Assembly: GCF_000968375.1 (NCBI RefSeq) | Contig: NZ_CP009933.1 | Span: 2,976,001-3,040,000 of the forward strand | Length of the DNA: 64,000 nucleotides | Direction of reading: 5' to 3' | Source: Clostridium scatologenes | GTDB taxonomy: Bacteria; Bacillota; Clostridia; Clostridiales; Clostridiaceae | Shown: in pieces, positions 34,774 through 43,601 of the stretch | Layout: the number at the start of each line of letters is the position of its first letter | Position numbering within the stretch: position 1 is the first letter of the stretch | The notes under the pieces: model-generated | Told to the model about the DNA's origin: nothing | Database searches by the model: none | What the model saw: the letters and a program-made list of their open reading frames with translations, nothing else | Made by a program: the position numbers and the translations under genes

Positions 34774-35220
34774 TTACTTAACTCCAGTTGATCCAAATCC
34801 CCCTTCTGCTCTTTCACTTTCAGATAACTCTCCTACTTCCAATATGCTAACTCTAATTATAGGTTTAACCACCATTTGAGCTATTTTCATATTTTTTTCA
34901 ACTTTAAATGGAAGCTTTCCATGATTGATAAGTATTACACCAATTTCACCTCTATATCCTTCATCTATAGTTCCTGGAGTATTTAACACTGTTATTGAAT
35001 GTTTAAGCGCTAAACCACTTCTTGGTCTAATTTGAGCTTCAGTATTTCTTGGAAGCTCTATTTTTATACCTGTATGTATAAGTGTAGTTTTTGATGGAGG
35101 TATAACAACTTCTTCTGTGGAGAATAAATCCATACCTGCATCACCTTCATGAGCATACTCTGGTAATTTTGCCATTTCATTAACTTTTATAACTTTTACT
35201 TGTATTGTACTTTCATTCAT
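34774..35220 (-). CDS. dut: dUTP diphosphatase (dUTPase)
   Basis: About 148 residues from ATG 35220 (AAGGAG upstream). All five dUTPase motifs are seen: AGMDLFS, RPRSGLALKH, NTPGTIDEGYRGEIGVIL, KIAQMVVKPI and the C-terminal RAEGGFGSTG. It hydrolyses dUTP to dUMP, protecting DNA from uracil. Although many prophages carry dut, this copy is outside the prophage and flanked by host genes. Confidence 0.96.
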   Translation of the reverse strand: MNESTIQVKVIKVNEMAKLPEYAHEGDAGMDLFSTEEVVIPPSKTTLIHTGIKIELPRNTEAQIRPRSGLALKHSITVLNTPGTIDEGYRGEIGVILINHGKLPFKVEKNMKIAQMVVKPIIRVSILEVGELSESERAEGGFGSTGVK

Positions 35221-35307
35221 TGTATTTATCTCCTTAATCATATATTTTGTGACATTATTTATTTTATCAATTATTAGTCATACTGCCAAGGAATTGGATA
35301 TAAAATA

Positions 35308-35364
35308 GTTAGCAAAACATAAAAGTACACGCTAATAATATATAATCTAGCGTGTACTTTTTAC
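35308..35364 (-). terminator. terminator after the lysine permease gene
   Basis: AAAAGTACACGCTA ... TAGCGTGTACTTTTT forms a 12-14 bp stem between the permease stop and dut. Confidence 0.85.
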
Positions 35365-35379
35365 ATTATAAAATATATC

Positions 35380-36837
35380 CTATTTAAAATGTTTTTCTTC
35401 AGTAACTTCTAAATCAACCTCTTCCAATTTTACAACCTTAGTATTATGTTTCTTTTTATATCCTAACCATAATACTAAGAATAATGGTAATCCTATATAT
35501 GATGAAGTTACTCCTTTCCAATCTATTGTATCTGCTTGAAAATAAGTTAATCCCTGACCTAAAATAACTACTATACACAATACCAACGCTATTATTGGAC
35601 CTAATGGAAATAACTTAGCTGTATACTTTAATTTACCCAAGTCACGTCCTTGAGCTACATAAGCTTTACGAAAACGATAGTGACATAATGCTATACCTAC
35701 CCAAGCAACAAAGCCTGCAAGCCCTGAAGCTGCTACAAGCCATACATAAACTGTTGTTTCTGCATAAAGACCTGTCAAAAAGCAAAGTGATGCTATTATT
35801 GTAGTTGCTATTAATGCATTTACAGGAACTCCTCTTGAATTAAGTTTTCCAAAGAATGCAGGAGCTTTTCCATCCTTAGCCATTGCATATAGTGTTCTAC
35901 TTGAAGCATACATTCCTGAATTTCCAGCTGACAATACTGAAGTTAGAATAATAGCATTCATCAATGATGCTGCCGCTGCAATACCAGCTCTTTGAAATAC
36001 CATAGTAAATGGACTAGTTTGAACACCTGCATCTGTATAAGGAATTAATGCTCCAACTACGAATATTGTTCCCATATAGAATAGTAAAATTCTCCAGAAT
36101 ATTGTATTTATTGCTTTTGGTATATTTTTTTCAGGGTCTTCACTTTCACCAGCAGCTACACCAACAAGTTCAGTTCCTTGAAATGAGAATCCTGCAATTA
36201 GGAATATTAGGAAAATTGATTTAGCTCCACCTACAAATGGTGCTTCACCAATTGTAAAGTTCTTAAATCCAACATAATGACCACCTATTATTCCATATAT
36301 AGTTGCAATACCTACTATCAAAAATATAATTACAGTAGCTACTTTAATACCTGCAAACCAAAATTCTGCTTCTCCATATGCTCTTGCTGATAAAAGATTA
36401 AGTACAACTACTAATGTAAGAAATACTACACTCCATATGACAGGCGGAACTCCCGGAAACCAAAATTTCATAAGAACAGCACCTGCAACCATTTCCGTTG
36501 CAACAGTAATCGCCCAATTATACCAATAATTCCATCCCATAGCAAATCCAAAAGCTGGATCTACAAATTTTGTTGCATATACACTGAAAGAGCCTGAATC
36601 TGGCATAAAAGTTGCCATCTCTCCCAAACTAGTCATTAAAAAATATACCATAACCCCTATACAACCATATGCAACTAAAGCTCCACCTGGACCTGCTTGT
36701 TTAATTGTATCTCCTAGTGCTAAAAATATTCCTGTTCCAATGGCGCCACCCATTGCAATCATATTAAGATGTCTAGCTTTTAGACTTCTTTTTAATTCAC
36801 CTGACTCTTGACCTTTAATTTGATTAGCTTGTTCCAT
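35380..36837 (-). CDS. lysP: lysine-specific permease (APC family)
   Basis: About 485 residues from ATG 36837, chosen because AAGGGGGAG lies right upstream; the longer frame runs into the terminator hairpin. LKRSLKARHLNMIAMGGAIGTGIFLALGDTIKQAGPGGALVAY is the amino-acid permease signature and about 12 membrane helices follow. GFSFQGTELVGVAAGESEDPEKNIPKAI is typical for LysP/basic amino-acid permeases. The lysine riboswitch upstream strongly supports lysine as substrate. Confidence 0.93.
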   Translation of the reverse strand: MEQANQIKGQESGELKRSLKARHLNMIAMGGAIGTGIFLALGDTIKQAGPGGALVAYGCIGVMVYFLMTSLGEMATFMPDSGSFSVYATKFVDPAFGFAMGWNYWYNWAITVATEMVAGAVLMKFWFPGVPPVIWSVVFLTLVVVLNLLSARAYGEAEFWFAGIKVATVIIFLIVGIATIYGIIGGHYVGFKNFTIGEAPFVGGAKSIFLIFLIAGFSFQGTELVGVAAGESEDPEKNIPKAINTIFWRILLFYMGTIFVVGALIPYTDAGVQTSPFTMVFQRAGIAAAASLMNAIILTSVLSAGNSGMYASSRTLYAMAKDGKAPAFFGKLNSRGVPVNALIATTIIASLCFLTGLYAETTVYVWLVAASGLAGFVAWVGIALCHYRFRKAYVAQGRDLGKLKYTAKLFPLGPIIALVLCIVVILGQGLTYFQADTIDWKGVTSSYIGLPLFLVLWLGYKKKHNTKVVKLEEVDLEVTEEKHFK

Positions 36838-36847
36838 TTTTCTCCCC

Positions 36848-36872
36848 CTTATCGGTAATATTCTCCGATAAG
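36848..36872 (-). promoter_or_regulatory. hairpin touching the lysP ribosome binding site
   Basis: CTTATCGG and CCGATAAG pair around a 9-nt loop on the minus strand and end directly before GGGGGAG. It might tune translation in addition to the terminator. Confidence 0.45.
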
Positions 36873-36883
36873 TGAAATAACTA

Positions 36884-36918
36884 AGATAAAAAATGCTCTG
36901 AGAACACACTCAGAGCAT
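36884..36918 (-). terminator. terminator of the lysine riboswitch
   Basis: ATGCTCTGAG, TGTGTT, CTCAGAGCAT followed by TTTTTATC on the minus strand. It sits between aptamer and lysP and should form when lysine is bound. Confidence 0.9.
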
Positions 36919-36934
36919 TAAAATACACATTAAT

Positions 36935-37120
36935 ACATGAATGATAGCTCCCCACAAAATAAACTTTGTGACAGTCCTGTACATATTCTATACAAAGCCC
37001 AACTATATAGCATTAAAGCATCTGCTATAAGTTTCGGCAAAATTTCCTTTCAAACTGCTTCATAGTACTTACCTCTGCAGTATTACTCTTAAATTTTGCG
37101 CCTCTATCTCAGTTATTCAC
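36935..37120 (-). ncRNA. lysine riboswitch (L-box)
   Basis: On the minus strand AGAGGCGC (37106-37099), GCAGAGGTAAGTA, GAAGCAGTTTGAAAGG, GCCGAAAC, TTGGGC, ACTGTCAC and GGGGAGCTATC follow one another, the ordered conserved blocks of the lysine aptamer. It precedes lysP; the stretch 37121-37237 holds no gene. Confidence 0.95.
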
Positions 37121-37237
37121 TTATAATTAACTATTATACACTAAAATTTATAATTAGTAAACATATTTTAAATGTATTTGCTACAACTATAGTAATATAT
37201 TGTGTTTTAAGTTAAATTATTAATTACTAAAAATATA

Positions 37238-37744
37238 TTATTTCTTGGGTGCCAATATCATAATCATATTATTTCCCTCTAATTTAGGGGACTTTTCGAT
37301 TATTGCAGCATCTTCTAATTTAGAAATAAATACATCAAATACTTTATTTCCTAAATGAGTATAATTATTCTCTCTACCTCTAAATCTAATGGATACTTTT
37401 ACTTTATTCTCACCAGATAAAAACTTTTTAGCATTATTAGCCTTAATTTGTATATCATGTTCTTCGATATTAGGTCTTAATCTTATTTCTTTAATATCAA
37501 CAACCTTTTGATTTTTTTTTGCTTCTTTTTCTTTCTTAGATTGCTCATAAAGAAATTTATTATAGTCCATTATCTTACACACTGGCGGCTTAGCTGTTGG
37601 TGAAATCATTACCAAATCTAATCCTTCTTCTCTTGCACGATTTAAAGCTTCATTAGTTTTGACAACTACACTTTCTTCTTCACCCACCAATCTAATTTCA
37701 TTTTCCCTAATACCTTCGTTTAAATTAAAATTTTTATTAATAAT
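37238..37744 (-). CDS. infC: translation initiation factor IF-3, AUU start
   Basis: 168 residues if started at ATT 37744-37742, six bases after GGAGG. This gives MINKNFNLNEGIRENEIRLVGEE, the normal IF-3 N-terminus; the TTG at 37690 would truncate the protein by 18 residues. Core segments: DLVMISPTAKPPVCKIMDYNKFLYEQ, KEIRLRPNIEEHDI and VSIRFRGRE. The AUU start is the classic IF-3 autoregulation device. The usual partners rpmI and rplT do not follow; instead the lysine riboswitch comes next. So this may be a relocated or second infC copy. Confidence 0.92.
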   Translation of the reverse strand: MINKNFNLNEGIRENEIRLVGEEESVVVKTNEALNRAREEGLDLVMISPTAKPPVCKIMDYNKFLYEQSKKEKEAKKNQKVVDIKEIRLRPNIEEHDIQIKANNAKKFLSGENKVKVSIRFRGRENNYTHLGNKVFDVFISKLEDAAIIEKSPKLEGNNMIMILAPKK

Positions 37745-37784
37745 ACAACACCTCCATAATTTTTTAATCTATAATTTTATATTT

Positions 37785-39023
37785 TTACCGAATTAAATTA
37801 AGAAAATTTCCATATTGAGCTGTACTTTGCATAATAGCATAATTATTATTATATCCAATATTTTGATTAACTTGTACAACTATATTTGGATTAATTTCCA
37901 CTGCTTTAGCAGCACTGGTTATTTTTTTACCAATTCCAGTATATCCTGAAAATATATTTTTTACTTTATCACTATCATTTTCAATTGCATCATTAAGTTT
38001 CTTTCTATCTATAGATAAAGTACTATCTTCATTAATAGTTATTCCTATACCTTTTAATCTAGATTCATTTCTCTTTAATGCACTTGATGATGCTTTTAAT
38101 ATGTTGGAATCTAAATCATTATTTTGTATGTCACTAGAAAATTTATTATAACTATTTACAAAACTTTCAATACCATTTTTTATTTTATTAGTATTACTTT
38201 TAATTGATACCTTAATTGGATTTGTAGTGCTTTCCTTAAGATTTAAATTAACTTTTCCATTATCTAAACTTATATCATTTGTTTTAGATACATAGTTTAC
38301 CCTATTTACACTATAATTTGCATCTTCAGCTATCTGAACTTTATTACTAGCTCCAGATGCAGTCACTGCATTACCAACCTTGTCTATAATTTCAAAAGAG
38401 TTAATTTTTCCAGTTTCTTTTGAATCAATTTTCATATACATTAAATTAGTTTTAGAATCTTTTATTACTGAAGCCTTAACTCCTGCATCAGAATTATTTA
38501 TAGCATTAACCATACTATTTAAAGCTTTTTCATTGTTATCACCTTCATCTACTTTGAAGGAGATATCCTTAATTTGTCCATTATGATTTATTGCAAAAGT
38601 ATTATTTCCTGCATTAAACATTGCTTTATCATAAGCATTAACCTCAGTACTTTTATTACTTTGATATTTAGCAACATTTTTAACTTCTACACTATAAGTT
38701 TTATTTAAAGCACCTTCTTTGACTGAAGCAGAAAGCTTTTTATCATCACTAGAAACAGCAATTTTGGATTGAAATAATCCATTGTTACTTTCATCCACTA
38801 AATTTTTACCTTTAGTAAAAAGTTCCGCAGCATCATTTTTAACTGTAGATACAGAATATATCTTGCTAGAAGAATTTTTAATATTATAGTAATAGTCACT
38901 TTTGTCTGTTTTTATACTATTGTATTTTAAGGAAAGATCATCTAATGTATTATATTTTCTAACACTACTTGTATTGTCTATCATAGGAATATTTTCATAA
39001 TTCCAATTTAAACCATTAATCAT
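37785..39023 (-). CDS. orphan FliD-like (flagellar cap) protein
   Basis: 412 residues. Segments resembling the FliD filament cap are visible: residues about 110-180 (LNKTYSVEVKNVAKYQSNKS, then NNTFAINHNGQIKDISF, as in FliD_N/FlgL-like) and residues about 290-390 (NGIESFVNSYNKFSSDIQNN, RNESRLKGIGITINEDSTLSIDRKKLNDAIENDSDKVKNIFSGYTGIGKKI, as in FliD_C). The normal FliD C-terminal coiled coil is missing and no flagellar genes are near. It has a strong GGAGGAGG site and starts 238 bases after clpA. It may be a secreted adhesin-like relative; function is not known. Confidence 0.65.
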   Translation of the reverse strand: MINGLNWNYENIPMIDNTSSVRKYNTLDDLSLKYNSIKTDKSDYYYNIKNSSSKIYSVSTVKNDAAELFTKGKNLVDESNNGLFQSKIAVSSDDKKLSASVKEGALNKTYSVEVKNVAKYQSNKSTEVNAYDKAMFNAGNNTFAINHNGQIKDISFKVDEGDNNEKALNSMVNAINNSDAGVKASVIKDSKTNLMYMKIDSKETGKINSFEIIDKVGNAVTASGASNKVQIAEDANYSVNRVNYVSKTNDISLDNGKVNLNLKESTTNPIKVSIKSNTNKIKNGIESFVNSYNKFSSDIQNNDLDSNILKASSSALKRNESRLKGIGITINEDSTLSIDRKKLNDAIENDSDKVKNIFSGYTGIGKKITSAAKAVEINPNIVVQVNQNIGYNNNYAIMQSTAQYGNFLNLIR

Positions 39024-39144
39024 TATAATCCTCCTCCGTGGTATAATATTTCCATTTGACTATTTATATTATCGCACACTTTCAGGATAATTTATATAAT
39101 TTTATCATTTTTTTCTTACTTTTTTGAAAATGACAAAAATATAA

Positions 39145-39183
39145 AACAAAAACAGCTTTGGTAATTCCAAAACTGTTTTTATA
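39145..39183 (-). terminator. terminator of the clpS-clpA operon
   Basis: AAAAACAGTTTTGG, AATTA, CCAAAGCTGTTTTTG: about 13-bp stem with T-rich 3' side on the minus strand. Confidence 0.8.
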
Positions 39184-39260
39184 AAATTTCATATTACATG
39201 AAACTTTCTTGACATGTTATTTCCTAAAATATATTTACTTAAAATTAATTAATGTATTTT

Positions 39261-41480
39261 TTAATCAATAACAATATTATCATCTTTAACATCTATGACT
39301 ATAGGTTTTTTACCATTGACATTACCAAACAGTACCTTATCAACAAAGTAAGGTTTTATTTGCTGTGATACGATTCTTATTATTTCCCTTGCACCATATT
39401 CTAAGGATAATCCTTTACTTGCTAACCACTTATAACACTCTTCTGTAACTTGTATTTTTATATTTTTAGTTTTTAGCTTTTCTTCAAATTCTTTTATAGT
39501 TTTTTTGGCTACTAAAAGTGCCATATCTTCATTCATTTTGTTAAATACTATTATATTATCTAGCCTATTTCTAAACTCTGGAGAGAAAAATCTTTCTATT
39601 TCCTTATCTATATTTTCATTTTCTACAGTTCTTCCTCCAAATCCCATAAGAGGTTTTCCAATAGATCTAGCTCCTGCATTGGAAGTCATTATAAGTATTA
39701 CATTTCTAAAATCAACCTTTTTTCCAGTACTATCTGTAAGAGTTGCATAATCCATTAACTGTAGCAATACATTTAAAACATCTGGATGAACTTTTTCAAT
39801 TTCATCCAGCAGCAGTACACAATAAGGATTTTTTCTTACCGCATCTGTAAGAAGCCCACCTTCTTCATAACCTACATATCCTGGAGGAGCTCCAATAAGC
39901 CTTGCCACTGTATGCTTTTCTTGGTATTCACTCATATCAAATCTTATAAGTGGAATATTTAATGCCTTTGACACCTGTTTACATATTTCTGTTTTTCCCA
40001 CACCTGTAGGTCCTACAAATAACAGATTAGACACAGTTTTGTTTTCATCATTAAATCCTGCACGAGATTTTTTTATAGCTGTAACTATAGATTCTATTGC
40101 TTTTTCTTGGCCAAATATCTCCTTTTTTATTGTTTCATCTAAATTTTTGAGTATATCAGCTTCATCTACTGATACAGTTTTTTCAGGTATTTTAGCTATG
40201 GATGCCACTATTTTTTCCACATCCTTCGCATTTATTTCAACAATACCCTCTTTTTCTGAATGAAGCTTTACATAAGCTCCTACTTCATCCATAACATCAA
40301 TTGCTTTATCTGGAAGATACCTGTCTGTAATATATTTTGCTGAAAGCTCCACTGCAGCTCTTAATGCTTCCTCTGTATATTTTACATTATGAAATTCCTC
40401 ATAATTTTCCTTAAGTCCATTTAATATATTAAAGGTATCCTCTATAGAAGGTTCCTTTACTTCAATTTTTTGAAATCTTCTTGCTAAGGCTTTATCCTTT
40501 TCAAAAACTTTTTTATATTCATCATAGGTAGTAGAACCTATAAATTTAATATTTCCTTTGCCTAAGAAAGGTTTTAGTATATTTGAAGCATCTACAGAAC
40601 CTCCTGAAACTGCTCCTGCGCCTATTATAGTATGAATTTCATCTATATAAACAATAGCCTTTTCTTGTTTTTCTAAATTCTTAAGCACACTTTTTATTCT
40701 ATTTTCAAAATCACCTCTGTATTTAGTTCCAGCCAAAAGAGTTCCCATATCTAAGGAATATATCTTACTTCCTTGAAGAAGCTTTGGAACTTTATTTTCT
40801 ACAATCATTTTGGCTAATCCTTCTGTAATTGCAGTTTTGCCTACCCCAGGTTCACCTACATGAATTGGATTGTTTTTAAGTCTTCTTGAAAGCACTTGTA
40901 TAGTTCTATCTAATACATCTTCTCTTCCAATAAGAGGGTCTATTTGTCCGTTCCTAGCTCTTTCTGTAAGTTCTATAGTATACTGACTTAACGAACCTTC
41001 TTCTTGTCTTTCATGGTTATCTTCATAAGCATCTTCTTCTATTTCTTCCAAATCAAATTCTGAAATACCATGGGTTATATAATCTAACATATCTAATCTT
41101 TGAATTCCTTGCTTCTTTAAGAAATAACTAGCATAACTTTCTTCTTCGTCATACATAGCTACAAATATATCACCTAACCCTATAATTTCCTTTTCAGCTG
41201 ATAATACATGCTGTCCTGCTGAAGCTACTATATTGCCTACTCCAATAGTTTCTGTTGGCTCTCCCTTTTCTATTAAATCCATATTATCTTTAAAATATTT
41301 TATTAAATCTTCTTTTATATATTCTACATTACCACCACAATTTTCTATTATTTTTTTCCCCTCTTCAAAGAATAAGGAAGCATATAAAATATGTTCTGGT
41401 GTAAAATATTCATGTTTTGAATATTTTGCTTCATTATATGCAGCTGTAATGATTTCATTTACTATAGTATCTAATTTCAT
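39261..41480 (-). CDS. clpA: ATP-dependent Clp protease ATP-binding subunit ClpA
   Basis: 739 residues. N-domain repeats at about 5-140, then two AAA+ modules: D1 Walker A HVGEPGVGKTAITEGLA with IVYIDEIHTIIGAGAVSGG, D2 Walker A LFVGPTGVGKTEICKQ with CVLLLDEIEKVHPDVLNVLLQLMD. The ClpP-binding loop and C-terminal small domain are in place. It unfolds substrates for ClpP. Gene order clpS-clpA with two bases between shows an adaptor-unfoldase operon, unusual for Firmicutes, which mostly rely on ClpC, though common in some clostridia. Confidence 0.96.
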   Translation of the reverse strand: MKLDTIVNEIITAAYNEAKYSKHEYFTPEHILYASLFFEEGKKIIENCGGNVEYIKEDLIKYFKDNMDLIEKGEPTETIGVGNIVASAGQHVLSAEKEIIGLGDIFVAMYDEEESYASYFLKKQGIQRLDMLDYITHGISEFDLEEIEEDAYEDNHERQEEGSLSQYTIELTERARNGQIDPLIGREDVLDRTIQVLSRRLKNNPIHVGEPGVGKTAITEGLAKMIVENKVPKLLQGSKIYSLDMGTLLAGTKYRGDFENRIKSVLKNLEKQEKAIVYIDEIHTIIGAGAVSGGSVDASNILKPFLGKGNIKFIGSTTYDEYKKVFEKDKALARRFQKIEVKEPSIEDTFNILNGLKENYEEFHNVKYTEEALRAAVELSAKYITDRYLPDKAIDVMDEVGAYVKLHSEKEGIVEINAKDVEKIVASIAKIPEKTVSVDEADILKNLDETIKKEIFGQEKAIESIVTAIKKSRAGFNDENKTVSNLLFVGPTGVGKTEICKQVSKALNIPLIRFDMSEYQEKHTVARLIGAPPGYVGYEEGGLLTDAVRKNPYCVLLLDEIEKVHPDVLNVLLQLMDYATLTDSTGKKVDFRNVILIMTSNAGARSIGKPLMGFGGRTVENENIDKEIERFFSPEFRNRLDNIIVFNKMNEDMALLVAKKTIKEFEEKLKTKNIKIQVTEECYKWLASKGLSLEYGAREIIRIVSQQIKPYFVDKVLFGNVNGKKPIVIDVKDDNIVID

Positions 41481-41482
41481 TT

Positions 41483-41782
41483 TTACTCCTCTTCTATACT
41501 AAATTTTAATGGAAATCCACTTTCTCGTGATGCATTCATTGCTTGTGTCATTTTAGTAGCTGCTATATCATAGGAATATATACCTGCAATTCCTATGCCG
41601 CTCCTATGTACATCATACATAATCTTTGTAGCTTCTACTACAGACTTTTTAAAAATCTCTATTAAAATTTTTATGACAAATTCCATAGTAGTATAATCAT
41701 CATTGTATATAATTACTCTATACATTTTTGGTTTTTTTATTTCTATTTTTGTATCTTGCTTTTCAATAGTTTTCTGACTCAT
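41483..41782 (-). CDS. clpS: ATP-dependent Clp protease adaptor ClpS
   Basis: 99 residues with KPKMYRVIIYNDDYTTMEFVIKIL and the N-degron pocket region (DVHRSGIGIAGIYSYDIAATK). ClpS delivers N-degron substrates to ClpA, encoded directly downstream. Family size and motif order are normal. Confidence 0.96.
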   Translation of the reverse strand: MSQKTIEKQDTKIEIKKPKMYRVIIYNDDYTTMEFVIKILIEIFKKSVVEATKIMYDVHRSGIGIAGIYSYDIAATKMTQAMNASRESGFPLKFSIEEE

Positions 41783-41839
41783 TTATAAACAACTCCAAAG
41801 TTAAAATTATTATATCGTTAGATCTAAATTAAGTTTAGT

Positions 41840-43303
41840 TTAATTTTGTTTAATTATTCCTACTGCTACTCCTATAATCCTTGCCCCTTCATCATTGATG
41901 CGAATAGGTTCATATTTCTTATTTTCAGGCATAAGATATATGCCTTCTTTTTTATTTACAAACCTTTTTAATGTAGCATTTCCATCTAAGTTAACTGCTA
42001 CAATATCCTTATTTTGAACTGTATATTGTTTTTTGATTATCACATAATCTCCATTATCTATATCGGCACCTATCATACTGTCTCCTCTAACTTTTAATAT
42101 GAAACAATCCTTCATTCCCTTAAGCCAATAAGTTGGAACATAAAAAACATCTTCAATTTCAGGATTCATGAGTATTGGCTCTCCTGCTGCTATATCACTA
42201 TATACAGGTAATTTTTTTAATTCCTCTTCACTATATTTATATTGCGAATCTGAATCTTTTACTATTATTTCAGAAATATTATTTATGTCTCTAGATAATT
42301 CATAATTTCTTCCATGCTTTATGTCACAATACTTAAATGATTCTATAGAATATTCAATACTCTTCTTTTCCTCATGATTTTCATATTTTTTAGTGAATAT
42401 ATGTCCTTTTACTTTTGATGGCAACCCTAAACTGCTAATCTTACGTGATTTTATTAACCATCCATTTGAATTTTTACAACTATCTTTACTAATTATATAA
42501 GTAGTACTAAAATAAGTTTCCTTACTATTTAGCTCTCTTAACAATTCTAGCTGTACCTTAGTTAGGTTTTGACTTTCATCTACTATAACATGGGTATACT
42601 TTTCATCAGTAATATTTTTACATTGCTGTAATGCTATTAATGCCATATCTTCTAAATCAATTAAATTTTTTTCTTCAAGCTTTTCATTATATAAGGTCAT
42701 AATTTTAAAAATAGCTTCTCTTATATCAGAGTTTTTCATTAATCTTCTAGGTCCTTGAGTTTCATTATTGCTTCTTCCTATTCTGTCAGCATCTTGATAA
42801 TTCTCAAGTATAGTATAATTACAACTTTTAATCCAACTTATCTCATCTATAATAAACTCTATATACTTACTATTCAATATCTTTACTTTCTCATATGACT
42901 TTTTAACATCTTTTATGCACTGAACTAATATTTCTTTCTTTTCTTTTTTACTTTCTATTATATTATAATTACTATATTTTTTGTCATACTGAAAATATTT
43001 ATATATAATATCCTCTATACTATGTATACATAATTTATCATCTAAATTTGAAAATAAGGTTATATAATTAAATTTAGTATTTTCTTTTGCTTTATCATAA
43101 ATTCTTTTTATATTTTCAATCTGTGTACTATCTCCAGCAATCATCAAAATTCTATCTTTGTCATATAAACAATAGTAATTTTCTAAATACACGCCTCTAT
43201 ACACTGCTGTTGTAGTTTTCCCCGCGCCTGTTACTCCCTTTAGCAAATTATATCCTAGCGATTTATTTTCAACTAATTTTATCTGTGCTGCATTTAATTC
43301 CAT
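41840..43303 (-). CDS. fusion of truncated SF1 helicase and LexA/UmuD-like S24 peptidase
   Basis: 487 residues. Walker A GVTGAGKTT at residues 23-31, UvrD-type Walker B VDESQ at 241-245, and a DMALIALQQ helicase-like helix region before it. Motifs IV-VI of a full helicase are absent. Residues about 365-487 form an S24 peptidase: self-cleavage site AAGEP (A373-G374), catalytic Ser409 in KVRGDSM and Lys446 in ATLKRF. There is no LexA-type winged helix. A promoter with a perfect dyad over the -10 lies upstream (43335-43360). It could be a DNA-damage-sensing ATPase cut by RecA-type activation; this is inference. Confidence 0.85.
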   Translation of the reverse strand: MELNAAQIKLVENKSLGYNLLKGVTGAGKTTTAVYRGVYLENYYCLYDKDRILMIAGDSTQIENIKRIYDKAKENTKFNYITLFSNLDDKLCIHSIEDIIYKYFQYDKKYSNYNIIESKKEKKEILVQCIKDVKKSYEKVKILNSKYIEFIIDEISWIKSCNYTILENYQDADRIGRSNNETQGPRRLMKNSDIREAIFKIMTLYNEKLEEKNLIDLEDMALIALQQCKNITDEKYTHVIVDESQNLTKVQLELLRELNSKETYFSTTYIISKDSCKNSNGWLIKSRKISSLGLPSKVKGHIFTKKYENHEEKKSIEYSIESFKYCDIKHGRNYELSRDINNISEIIVKDSDSQYKYSEEELKKLPVYSDIAAGEPILMNPEIEDVFYVPTYWLKGMKDCFILKVRGDSMIGADIDNGDYVIIKKQYTVQNKDIVAVNLDGNATLKRFVNKKEGIYLMPENKKYEPIRINDEGARIIGVAVGIIKQN

Positions 43304-43334
43304 AACTACACCTCCTTATATAGGAATAACCTTT

Positions 43335-43360
43335 AATTTAAGTATATTATAACTTAAATT
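43335..43360 (-). promoter_or_regulatory. dyad operator over the -10 of the helicase-S24 gene
   Basis: AATTTAAGT (43335-43343) and ACTTAAATT (43352-43360) are exact inverted repeats, 8-bp spacer. On the minus strand TATAAT lies in the centre of the dyad, so a bound dimer would block the promoter. The start codon lies about 40 bases downstream with GGAGG. Confidence 0.6.
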
Positions 43361-43484
43361 GTTGTGTTATGTTATAAATATTTTATTAAAAATAAAGTAA
43401 TTGGCTCCAGCTAAAGTTCTAGATAGTATTATTATTTATTAATTATACGTAAGTTCAAAAGGGTATTTGTAAATATAACAAAAA

Positions 43485-43535
43485 CACCAACATATAAATA
43501 ATGTTATCTGCATTAATATATGCTGGTTTCTATGA
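43485..43535 (-). terminator. terminator of the crp/fnr gene
   Basis: Minus strand CCAGCATATA ... TATATGTTGG followed by TGTTTTTGTT. The rest of 43304-43601 has no gene. Confidence 0.6.
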
Positions 43536-43601
43536 ATTACTTATTTAAATTCAACTTTAATATTGATTGCATCTTCCTATGTACTACAAAATAAATTCCA
43601 T

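Noticed and set aside
38380..38586. Small plus-strand frame inside the FliD-like gene
   Set aside because: No ribosome binding site, fully inside a well-supported gene on the other strand.
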